Source: Paraflavitalea devenefica
GTDB taxonomy: Bacteria > Bacteroidota > Bacteroidia > Chitinophagales > Chitinophagaceae
DNA: 64,000 nucleotides
Assembly (NCBI RefSeq): GCF_011759375.1
Contig: NZ_JAARML010000002.1
Location: 1,984,001-2,048,000 of the forward strand
Direction of reading: 5' to 3'
Position 1 is the first letter of the stretch. Every line of letters begins with the position of its first letter. Below, piece by piece: positions 27,628-35,138 of the stretch. The position numbers and the translations under genes were made by a program. The notes beneath the pieces are model-generated. The model was not told the origin of the DNA, did no database searches, and saw only the letters and a list, made by a program, of their open reading frames with translations.

Positions 27628-30600
27628 ATGAAACCCTTACTCCTGTTGCTTGCACTGGCATTGACTGTGCATACTGGATTTTCACAGCCCGTCATCAGTT
27701 CTTTTACGCCTGCATCAGGGCCTATCGGTACCCAGGTCACCATTACCGGCAATAACTTTGGCCAATTCACCAATGAAAACATTGTCTACTTCGGAGCAGT
27801 CAGGGCTACTGTAGTAACGGCATCGCCTACCTCCCTCAAAGTAGTAGTTCCGGTGGGCGCCACCTTCCAGCCTATATCGGTTACTGTTAATGACCGGGTG
27901 GCCTATACGGCCCGGCCCTTCATCATTACCTATACCGGTGGCGGCATGGATTTTACACCCACCTCTTTTCAGCCGGCAGTCAACCTGCCGGGTGGTGCAA
28001 ATGTTACCGCCTGCGACCTGGACAGGGATGGCAGGATAGATCTCATCTCCACCGTGTTCGCCTCCGATCAACTCAACATATTAAGGAATACCACCCAGGA
28101 TAAAGTGGTTTCTTTTGCGGCTGCCACCACCGTTGGTAATGTAATAAATCCCATCAGCGTTCGGGCGGCAGATATAGACGGAGATGGCTTGCCCGATCTC
28201 ATTGCCACCAATCCTACGTTTAGTGTGGTATATGTGATCAAAAACCTGAGTACGGCCGGCAACCTCGACTTTGACAGTCCCCAAAGCTTTGCTACAGGCG
28301 CCGGCTGCCGGAAACTGGCTACCGGTGATATTGATGGCGATGGTAAAACAGACATTGTAGTGGCCAACACCAGTGCCGGTACCGTATCTGTGTTGAGAAA
28401 TACTTCTTCCGGCGGCGCCATCACCTTCAGCCCCAAAGTCGACTTTGCTACTACCTCCGATCCCGAAGGGGTAGCCGTAGGCGACCTGGATGGCGATGGC
28501 AAACCCGAAATTGCCGTAGCAGGTTATCAGGCTGCGGGCCTTCTCTCTGTTCTAAAAAACACCTCCGTAGCCGGCGCCATCTCCTTTAATTCCAAAATAG
28601 ATTACATCACCGGCACATGGCCCTGGGATGTAAGCATTGCCGACCTGGATGGAGATGGAAAGACTGATCTTATCTCTTCCAACAACTCACCTAATACCGT
28701 ATCAGTTTTCAGGAATACCACTGCTGGTGTCCTTGACTTTGCCCAAAGGGTAGACCTGCCCCTCAGCAGCAGCAGTCCCCGCGGTATGGCGCTCAACGAC
28801 CTCAATGCCGATGGCAAGCCGGATATCGTTACTGCCAATTGGTTCGTCGATTCCAAAGCTGCAGCATTAAAAAACAACAGTACGCCCGGTACCATTTCCT
28901 TTACCACCTCTACCGACTATACCGCCAATACCGGTGCAGGCAGTGTGGCCCTGGCCGATCTTAATGCCGATGGACTTACGGATATCGTTACGGCCAATTC
29001 AAACAGCAGCTCCCTCTCTTACTTTCAAAACCAGTTGGGCATTACCACCTTCCCCGACTGTCCGGTATTATTGCAGCCTGCTAATAACGCCGCCAATGTA
29101 CAGTATGACGCGCCGCTGCTCTTCACCTGGAACAAAGCTGCAGGCGCCAGCGGTTACCAGATAGAGATCAAAGAGCAATCGGGCGCCACCACGCTCGACA
29201 ATACCACCGATACCTTCTACCTCTTTTATATGCCATCTTCGGGCATCAACTATACCTGGAAAGTAACGCCGCTCAACATGCCGGCGAATACCGTTACCTG
29301 CCCCGGCTTTACCTTCAGTACCTGTACGCCGGTGGCCAACCCCGTTACCATCACGGCAGAAGGCAGTACCGACCGGTGCATGACCGATTCTGTATTGCTC
29401 AGGGCCAGTAATGGCGCCAACGTACAATGGTTCCTGGACGCGCAACCCATTGCCGGCGCTACGGCCGATAGCTTCTGGGCAAAAAAAGCGGGCAACTATA
29501 CGCTCAGGGTGCTCAATGGCGCCTGCTATTCCGATATGTCCAATACCATTATCGTTACCCCCCTGTGGACACCCGTTAAGCCATCGATTACACCCGACAG
29601 GGATACCTTACTCTGTACAGGCGGCAATGTGCAGTTTACCACTACGCTGGAGATCAGCAACCAATGGTTCAATGGTAATACGCCCATTGCCGGGGCCAAC
29701 GGGCTCAGCTATACAGCCACCGCTGCGGGCAGTTACTACCTGCGGGTTACCAACAGTACTTCCGGTTGTCATAACTATTCCGATACAGTGATTGTAGGCA
29801 TTATACCACCATTAGCTACACCGGTTATAACAACCAATGGTAATACCACCATTTGTGCCGGTGAAAATACAGTGTTACAGTCATCAGCCGCTGCCGGCAA
29901 CCAGTGGTTCAGGAATGGGGTAGCCATTACCGGTGCAGTAAGCCAGCAATATACCGCCACACAAACGGGTTCCTATACGGTACAGGTAACTGAAAATACC
30001 TGTACATCAGCTATCAGTACTGCGGTGGCCATCACGGTCAATGCCGTGCCGCCTGCACCGGTCATCAATCCGGCAGGAGGGGGAAGCTTTTGCAGTGGGG
30101 ATAGTATAAAGCTGCAGTCTTCGGCGCTCAGCGGCAACCAATGGTTGAAGAATGGCACAGCTATTACTGATGCTACTGGCCAGGATTACTTTGCGAAAGA
30201 GGCAGCATCCTATACCGTAAAAACAACGCAGGTGGGTTGCACCTCCGATGCCAGTACGGCAGCCATTACCACGGTACTGCCTTTACCGGCGAAGCCCGTC
30301 ATTACTGCCAGTAGCAATACCATGAGTGTGGGCACGGGGTACGCATCGTACCAATGGTATTTCAACAATACCCTCATTGCGGGCGCTACCACCAACCAAC
30401 ATACTACTACGCAAAGTGGTACCTATAAAGTAGTGGTGAAAGACAACAGCAATTGCAGCAATACTTCCGATAACTTCAACTTCGTAACCACGGCTGTCAA
30501 TGATGTAGTATTACAGGGCAACCTGGTGCAGTGGTATCCCAACCCGGTACAGCGTAACCTGCTCGTCAAAATAACGGCTGGTACTGGTTTGTCAGCCCGG

Positions 30601-30768
30601 GTTACCCTCCGCATAGTGGATCTGTTGGGCAGGCAGGTACACCAACAGCAGCTATTGAAAAATGGCCTCAATACCATCCCGCTGCAACAACTGCCCGCGG
30701 GCACCTACTGGATATTACTCAGGAGCGGCCAGTCGGAGAAAGCCGTGAAAGTGCTGAAAGTGGATTGA
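27628..30768 (+). CDS. large T9SS-secreted FG-GAP/Ig-like protein
   Basis: A 1046-residue surface protein. The domain order is: signal peptide; IPT/TIG domain (ISSFTPASGPIGTQVTITGNNFG, about 22-105); FG-GAP/VCBS beta-propeller repeats with calcium-binding DxDGDGxxD loops (DLDRDGRIDL, DIDGDGLPDL, DIDGDGKTDI, DLDGDGKPEI, DLNADGKPDI and more, about 125-470); a fibronectin-like segment; and four or five Ig-like repeats (NQWFRNGVAITGA type). A T9SS sorting tail closes it (QWYPNPVQRNLLVKI … GTYWILLRSG … KVLKVD). Such proteins are adhesins or surface lectin-like factors. It lies 133 bp after the TPR operon. Confidence 0.9.
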   Translation: MKPLLLLLALALTVHTGFSQPVISSFTPASGPIGTQVTITGNNFGQFTNENIVYFGAVRATVVTASPTSLKVVVPVGATFQPISVTVNDRVAYTARPFIITYTGGGMDFTPTSFQPAVNLPGGANVTACDLDRDGRIDLISTVFASDQLNILRNTTQDKVVSFAAATTVGNVINPISVRAADIDGDGLPDLIATNPTFSVVYVIKNLSTAGNLDFDSPQSFATGAGCRKLATGDIDGDGKTDIVVANTSAGTVSVLRNTSSGGAITFSPKVDFATTSDPEGVAVGDLDGDGKPEIAVAGYQAAGLLSVLKNTSVAGAISFNSKIDYITGTWPWDVSIADLDGDGKTDLISSNNSPNTVSVFRNTTAGVLDFAQRVDLPLSSSSPRGMALNDLNADGKPDIVTANWFVDSKAAALKNNSTPGTISFTTSTDYTANTGAGSVALADLNADGLTDIVTANSNSSSLSYFQNQLGITTFPDCPVLLQPANNAANVQYDAPLLFTWNKAAGASGYQIEIKEQSGATTLDNTTDTFYLFYMPSSGINYTWKVTPLNMPANTVTCPGFTFSTCTPVANPVTITAEGSTDRCMTDSVLLRASNGANVQWFLDAQPIAGATADSFWAKKAGNYTLRVLNGACYSDMSNTIIVTPLWTPVKPSITPDRDTLLCTGGNVQFTTTLEISNQWFNGNTPIAGANGLSYTATAAGSYYLRVTNSTSGCHNYSDTVIVGIIPPLATPVITTNGNTTICAGENTVLQSSAAAGNQWFRNGVAITGAVSQQYTATQTGSYTVQVTENTCTSAISTAVAITVNAVPPAPVINPAGGGSFCSGDSIKLQSSALSGNQWLKNGTAITDATGQDYFAKEAASYTVKTTQVGCTSDASTAAITTVLPLPAKPVITASSNTMSVGTGYASYQWYFNNTLIAGATTNQHTTTQSGTYKVVVKDNSNCSNTSDNFNFVTTAVNDVVLQGNLVQWYPNPVQRNLLVKITAGTGLSARVTLRIVDLLGRQVHQQQLLKNGLNTIPLQQLPAGTYWILLRSGQSEKAVKVLKVD

Positions 30769-30782
30769 TAACTTACTATAAT

Positions 30783-30817
30783 AACGAATTGGTTTGACAC
30801 TGTCAAACCAATTCGTT
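30783..30817. terminator. perfect 35-nt palindrome after the FG-GAP gene
   Basis: AACGAATTGGTTTGACA and its exact reverse complement flank a single central C at 30800, 14 bases after the stop codon. It can form a 15-16 bp hairpin with a very small loop. A terminator is most likely, though the T tract is short (TTT). Confidence 0.65.
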
Positions 30818-30825
30818 TAAGGATT

Positions 30826-31010
30826 CTAGTTGCCTCGTATCTGCAGAGGCTGCCCTTAGCTTACGCTGCCTTCTGGAACAGGCCCTGTAGAGCTTGTCCC
30901 GCAATAGCGGGAGGCCTCCGCTTTGTAGCCTTGGTTTTGTGCGTTGGCCACGGCGCCTTTAGGTGCCGCCCTCATTTCATCGCGGGGCCTCTTGGAAAAT
31001 CATGTTAAAT
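30826..31010. other. GC-rich non-coding block with small inverted repeats
   Basis: This stretch has higher GC than its AT-rich surroundings. It carries short palindromes such as GCCTC…GAGGC near 30831-30850 and TCCCGCAATAGCGGGA at 30897-30912. No start, ribosome site or conserved ORF is visible. It could be a decayed mobile-element end or an RNA; the remainder up to 31132 holds nothing recognisable. Confidence 0.3.
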
Positions 31011-31132
31011 CAGCGCATTAACAGGCTAATACCGCCACTTCTTCAAATGCCCGTTTAGGTTATCTTGTTACAGATTATGTATGGGTTGTACGATCATGAT
31101 CACTTATCCTTTACACTTTTAATTTAAAAATT

Positions 31133-31546
31133 ATGAATGCAGTTGTAAAAAGCCAACCTCGTTCTATCCAATTGTTGTTTGCCGGCTTGTTAAAAATTAT
31201 TGCTATTCTGTTGATCATACTCACCATTACACCTGATGCAAGGGCGCAGCATTGCGACGGGTGCAGTGTAAACTTGAACGGTCCTGAGGTGGTACAGGTA
31301 GGACAAACAGTGACGTATACTGTAATGCCCTTATGGCCAAATGGGCAGTATATTTCCTGGTACTGGGATGGTTTTTATAACTTATCGGCTTATGGTACGA
31401 TTGTAGATCAGGGGATATACCCATCAGGCGAACATTGGGCGACCATATATTTTCATTCACCTGGCTATACCTGGGTAACATGGGAAGCCTATTTTTCACC
31501 TTATGGAGTTAATTATGATGAACTCCCCATTACGATTAATCCCTGA
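31133..31546 (+). CDS. small secreted protein with an Ig/PKD-like fold
   Basis: A 137-residue protein. The N-terminus is a long signal segment (LLKIIAILLIILTITPDARAQ, cleavage near ARAQ). The mature part starts HCDGCSVNLNGPEVVQVGQTVTYTV, a PKD/Ig-like first strand, and is rich in Trp and Tyr (QYISWYWDGFYNLSAYG, PGYTWVTWEAYFSPYG). It is probably periplasmic or surface-located. No sorting tail or lipobox is present. No family recognised. Confidence 0.6.
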   Translation: MNAVVKSQPRSIQLLFAGLLKIIAILLIILTITPDARAQHCDGCSVNLNGPEVVQVGQTVTYTVMPLWPNGQYISWYWDGFYNLSAYGTIVDQGIYPSGEHWATIYFHSPGYTWVTWEAYFSPYGVNYDELPITINP

Positions 31547-31712
31547 GACATACAGAAATGAATAATCCTGTACAACCCATACACTCCTTCTTTGTCATTT
31601 CGAACCCGCCATACGTCCTTGCCTTCTCAGCAGGTAATGCGGGTGAGAAATCTGCTATCAAAGCAAAAGCTCACTATTGATTATCTACGTCGTTTACTTT
31701 CTTCCATACGTC

Positions 31713-32393
31713 CTATCCCGTCTTCACCACTGCCAATCCCTGGAAACTCCTCGAATCACCATTTTTACCCATCATGCCCACAATCCCCAGCAACAATACA
31801 TAAGGAGCTTTGGCAGAAGGAGCCGGTAGCTCAAACTCAACTGGCGCCAACTTCGACTCCAACGGGATCAGTGCACTCTGCACCACTTCTTTCTTAATAC
31901 TAAGTTTGCCGAAATTCGGGAACAGCCCGATCAACTTCAGGTGATATCCTTCAATGTGTTTCACATCATCACAATGCGGACGTTTTTGCAGGGTAACTGT
32001 TACGTGCATTTTTTTACCCGCACGATCTACCGATACCTCGTATCGTTCATTGACCAGCGCCTTGAGCGTTCGTTTTTCGTCGCATTCCAGTCCTGCCAGC
32101 ATGGCCACATCCGGCTTCAGTCCCGCCTTGGCCTGCTTGAAAAAAATAGACAGCAGCTTGCTCCACAACTCCCCGTCACGATGCTCATCACGCAAAGCAG
32201 AAAAAATAATTTTAGCCTGCTTATTGCACTGCATCAGCAACTTTTTACTCTCTTTAAATGTCTTATTAATAGTGATAGGAGTGTAAGTCCCCCTTTCAGC
32301 ACGGGCATGTTGCCCGTAACGCTTACTGTTCACAAGAGTTACCCCAAAAATGGTTCCTTTTAACTTAATCAGCTTGGATATGTTCCTGGCCAT
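31713..32393 (-). CDS. conserved-looking protein of unknown function
   Basis: 226 residues from MARNISKLIKLKGTIFGVTL; the 12 residues of the longer frame are not needed. It is basic, with no signal peptide or transmembrane segment. The N-terminal half is helical (TFKESKKLLMQCNKQAKIIFSALRDEHRDGELWSKLLSIFFKQ). The C-terminal half is beta-rich (YEVSVDRAGKKMHVTVTLQ) and ends in VLLLGIVGMMGKNG. I do not assign a function. Its promoter region contains five phased 11-bp AGAGA repeats, unusual for a single gene. It sits at the edge of an AT-rich accessory island. Confidence 0.55.
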   Translation of the reverse strand: MARNISKLIKLKGTIFGVTLVNSKRYGQHARAERGTYTPITINKTFKESKKLLMQCNKQAKIIFSALRDEHRDGELWSKLLSIFFKQAKAGLKPDVAMLAGLECDEKRTLKALVNERYEVSVDRAGKKMHVTVTLQKRPHCDDVKHIEGYHLKLIGLFPNFGKLSIKKEVVQSALIPLESKLAPVEFELPAPSAKAPYVLLLGIVGMMGKNGDSRSFQGLAVVKTG

Positions 32394-32468
32394 ACATAAA
32401 ATATTGAAATTAGAAAATGTTTTTAACACAGGTTCTCAGCCTGTTAGCATAAATATACATAATTTCAG

Positions 32469-32534
32469 TTATGTATTACAGAGATATTTTAGAGATATTT
32501 CAGAGACCTTATAGAGACATTACAGAGAGTAAGG
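32469..32534. repeat. 11-bp phased direct repeats upstream of the 31713-32393 gene
   Basis: AGAGA occurs at 32480, 32491, 32502, 32513 and 32524, exactly 11 bp apart. The units are AGAGATATTTT, AGAGATATTTC, AGAGACCTTAT, AGAGACATTAC and AGAGAGTAAGG. A degenerate sixth unit (TTATGTATTAC) lies at 32469. The array is 76-141 bases upstream of the minus-strand start. A TATATTTA box (complement of 32450-32457) is placed like a -7 element. This looks like an operator or activator array. Confidence 0.6.
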
Positions 32535-32661
32535 TAATGGGAAGGCGAATAGCAGGTAATACCCATGCGAAAGGAAGGCGAAAGGGGTACCTATGGGTTC
32601 CACCTGCCATCTAACTACGCCCTTGCAGGTAAAGCGCATTTGCTAAAGGTTGGCTGGTATA

Positions 32662-32706
32662 ACAAAAAAACACCCGTCCCGCGAAAGCGGGACGGGATTT
32701 TTTTAG
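32662..32706. terminator. bidirectional hairpin terminator
   Basis: CCCGTCCCGC, a GAAA loop and GCGGGACGGG form a perfect 10-bp stem (32673-32696), flanked by an A-run on the left and a T-run on the right. It lies between the unknown gene's promoter and the small minus-strand gene at 32877. Confidence 0.8.
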
Positions 32707-32736
32707 CGGGGGGATCAGAAAATTATATAGTAAAAG

Positions 32737-32758
32737 AAACCATCCGGAAGGATGGTTT
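32737..32758 (-). terminator. hairpin downstream of the 32877-33128 gene
   Basis: AAACCATCC, a GGAA loop and GGATGGTTT form a perfect 9-bp stem. On the minus strand it follows the small DNA-binding-like gene and is succeeded by CTTTTACTATA. The rest of 32759-32876 shows nothing. Confidence 0.55.
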
Positions 32759-32876
32759 TAGGCTCCCCAATGTGCGAATCAGGTTGCTCACAGGAAATCA
32801 GATGAATGATAAGGATAGGCTAATGGTACTAAGTATGTGAAATATTGTATTGTTTTAGATAAATGCTTTGATATTG

Positions 32877-33128
32877 TTATGAGAAATCCTTGTCAAATAA
32901 GTATATAATGGCACTGCAGGGTACTTCTATCAGAGAACTTATTTTTTTTATCTCCTTATAGCTTAGGTCTTCGGGATGTGCAATTAAATCGTCTATACGA
33001 CTTGTGTTTTTTCTTAAAGCCCGGGCCAGCACTGATTTGGGCAAAGGCACAAATATTTGTTCAAATTCAGTAATGCGCTTGGTTTCGATCAAGTCCCTGA
33101 CTATCTTGTAACGTACATCCTTATGCAT
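32877..33128 (-). CDS. small HTH-like protein, paralog of 34177-34449
   Basis: 83 residues: MHKDVRYKIVRDLIETKRIT … FVPLPKSVLARALRKNTSRIDDLIAHPEDLSYKEIKKISSLIEV. The helical pattern PKSVLARALRKNTSRIDDLI followed by LSYKEIKKISSLI resembles a compact XRE-type helix-turn-helix. The paralog at 34177 is clearly related (DERYGLIKHLIESRHITQF, PKTVMARELSKNTSRMTDLI). Together the two flank the DUF4760-like gene. A GTACTTT-type site (33194) lies 66 bases upstream of its start and may be its operator. DNA binding is inferred, not shown. Confidence 0.55.
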   Translation of the reverse strand: MHKDVRYKIVRDLIETKRITEFEQIFVPLPKSVLARALRKNTSRIDDLIAHPEDLSYKEIKKISSLIEVPCSAIIYLFDKDFS

Positions 33129-33193
33129 TACCGAAACTAAACATAAGAAGTCAGCTTGTTATTTTACAGAAAGTATTTTCTTTGTTACAAACC

Positions 33194-33219
33194 GTACTTT
33201 GTTTAATACAATAGATACC
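33194..33219. promoter_or_regulatory. GTACTTT operator-like site in the divergent region
   Basis: GTACTTTGTTTAATACAATA followed by GATAC resembles GTACTTTTTTAAATACAAAA followed by TGTAC at 34639. It lies between the divergent genes ending/starting at 33128 (minus) and 33458 (plus). The rest of this ~330-bp AT-rich interval shows no gene. Confidence 0.35.
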
Positions 33220-33457
33220 AGGGGCTCATTCAAAAGCTTTGTATTTTAATCTTTATATATGCTTTAGTTGAAATTTTTCCTCTTTGAGGAAGTATTTGAT
33301 CTTATTCTTTTGTTGTATCATACTTTCCGCTTATTTTGGGCCTCCTTTAGGCCTTCCCTTTTTCAAACCTCCCTTTTGCGAATACCTTAATCTGGGTGCT
33401 CGGCGCTATTACATCAATATTCTCTTTTCTATTAATCACCATGAATAACGATCATGT

Positions 33458-34135
33458 ATGTTTAGCTTTTTTAAAAAGACATCTCCGCATGGGGGAAGAA
33501 TTACAATTTCTTACAGTGTTTTAGGGATAGGACTTGTTGTGCTTGTGGCCGGGATCGTTGTTGTTCGTTACCTCGATCACAGGTTTTCATTAAATATAAA
33601 ATTAGGCGACTATATTTCTATGTGTTCTTTCGGAAGTGTAACCATTGGCCTGATTTATAACGCCATTGCACTGCAATACAATGCTCAGATCAATAAGCTG
33701 CGATTTGAGAAGGAAGATGAGGTGAATAATTATAATAAAAAGAGACTTACTTATGAAATAATGTCCGATTGGTATAAGGCAGATATGGCAATGAATGCAG
33801 AGAAGGCAAGACGATTTGTTACTCCCTTTAAAGGCAAGCTAAACGATCCGGTCGTTTTAAGCGAGTTTAAGAAAAAACTGGCAGATGATGCCCACCTGGA
33901 AGACCGGAAATCGTTGACGGCCGTGTTAAATTACTTTGAAAATCTGGCTCTCCTGGTATATGATAAGGTGATCGATGAAGCTATATTGAAGAAGGCTTTC
34001 AGGACAGCTTTTCTTACCTACTATAACAACTTAAAGGAATATATAGAAGACGAGCAGAGAGGCAACAATGGTAGTAATTGCAGGATCTTTATCAATTTCG
34101 TTAGTCTTTCCAAAAGCTGGCTTTGGGTTGATTAG
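33458..34135 (+). CDS. DUF4760-like membrane protein
   Basis: A 225-residue protein. Two transmembrane helices lie near the N-terminus (ISYSVLGIGLVVLVAGIVVVRYL and DYISMCSFGSVTIGLIYNAIAL). A short coiled coil (INKLRFEKEDEVNNYNKKRLTYEIMSDWY) precedes a cytoplasmic helical domain with LTAVLNYFENLALLVYDKVIDEAILKKAF and TAFLTYYNNLKEYIEDE. That last pattern is typical of DUF4760 proteins, which have no settled function. The gene lies between two paralogous HTH-like genes in an AT-rich island. Confidence 0.6.
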   Translation: MFSFFKKTSPHGGRITISYSVLGIGLVVLVAGIVVVRYLDHRFSLNIKLGDYISMCSFGSVTIGLIYNAIALQYNAQINKLRFEKEDEVNNYNKKRLTYEIMSDWYKADMAMNAEKARRFVTPFKGKLNDPVVLSEFKKKLADDAHLEDRKSLTAVLNYFENLALLVYDKVIDEAILKKAFRTAFLTYYNNLKEYIEDEQRGNNGSNCRIFINFVSLSKSWLWVD

Positions 34136-34176
34136 CAAGGAATATCTGTCTGTAAATAAACTTTATTACATTTTTT

Positions 34177-34449
34177 ATGCGTAAGGACGAGCGTTATGGA
34201 TTAATAAAACACCTTATTGAATCCAGACATATTACACAATTCAGGCAAATATTTAACTATTTACCCAAAACCGTAATGGCCAGGGAGCTGTCAAAAAATA
34301 CCAGCCGTATGACAGATCTCATTGATCGACCTGAGGAGCTTAAGCTGCAGGAGGTGTTTATAATCAGCGAATTAATTGACATACATTATATAGAGATTGT
34401 TAAACTGATAATGCAAGAAATTAGTGCGCGTCCATCCAGGCGAAAATGA
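34177..34449 (+). CDS. small HTH-like protein, paralog of 32877-33128
   Basis: 90 residues: RKDERYGLIKHLIESRHITQFRQIF, LPKTVMARELSKNTSRMTDLIDRPEELKLQEVFIISELI. It is a helical protein with an XRE-like core; similarity to the 83-residue neighbour runs over the whole length. It is 41 bases after the DUF4760-like gene on the same strand and is followed by a very strong terminator, so the two are probably cotranscribed. DNA binding is an inference from the helix pattern. Confidence 0.55.
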   Translation: MRKDERYGLIKHLIESRHITQFRQIFNYLPKTVMARELSKNTSRMTDLIDRPEELKLQEVFIISELIDIHYIEIVKLIMQEISARPSRRK

Positions 34450-34475
34450 TAAGACATCAAATAGATGTCAGAAGT

Positions 34476-34521
34476 AATAAACTAAAAAAGCATGACTCAA
34501 GTCATGCTTTTTTAGTTTATT
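34476..34521. terminator. 21-bp perfect-stem terminator
   Basis: AATAAACTAAAAAAGCATGA plus C pairs perfectly with the sequence at 34501-34521 around a TCAA loop. The A-run and T-run arms allow termination in both directions. Confidence 0.85.
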
Positions 34522-34638
34522 ATTTTCAGTGGCACTTTTTAAAGGCCTTCAAAGTCGCTTTGTATTGTTAGTATAACCATAGTATTATTATTAGACTCTC
34601 GAAACTACAAATTATATCTATACTAATCTAATAGATTT

Positions 34639-34690
34639 GTACTTTTTTAAATACAAAATGTACTTTCTTTAACCATGCCAGTACTTTCAT
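34639..34690. repeat. three GTACTTT sites at exact 21-bp spacing
   Basis: GTACTTT occurs at 34639, 34660 and 34681, i.e. every two helical turns. Related GTATACTTTATTAGATAC lies at 34743-34760. They look like iterons or tandem operators. The whole interval 34522-35138 is AT-rich and has no convincing gene. Confidence 0.5.
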
Positions 34691-35138
34691 AGATATAGGT
34701 TGTTATTTTAGAAAATACAGAAGATACTTAGTTAGGACGAATGTATACTTTATTAGATACGGAGTGTAACTATCGTTGTTAGTGCTTGTTTTTAACAATT
34801 GTAAAAGCAATATTATCTAAAGCCTGTAGTGTCAGGCTCTTTCATAAGTTTTGCATTCCTCACTTTAGTGAATTGAAATCATATCGCATAGGTGCGTTGA
34901 ATATTACCTCTGCTGCTTCAGGGTATTTTTGGCTAATTATTTTAGTAATTTTACATTGTAATCACATTGATGCATTAGTGTACCACTACCCGTTATAATA
35001 CTGCATCAGCACGCAATGAATAAGCACCCATAAGGTAGGCTATTAAAAACACAGGCAATATCCTGTACCGGCAGCGCTTTGTCCATAGGGCAAAGCCACC
35101 TGCTGCAGGAATCCTATTGCCACAGCAACCGGCAGCAC

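Noticed and set aside
32565..32840. 91-residue plus-strand open frame
   Set aside because: It runs straight through two perfect hairpins (32662-32706 and 32737-32758) and has no conserved-looking segment.
34786..34998. 70-residue open frame before dnaE2
   Set aside because: AT-rich, Leu/Ile/Ser-rich with no ribosome-site or family pattern; probably accidental.
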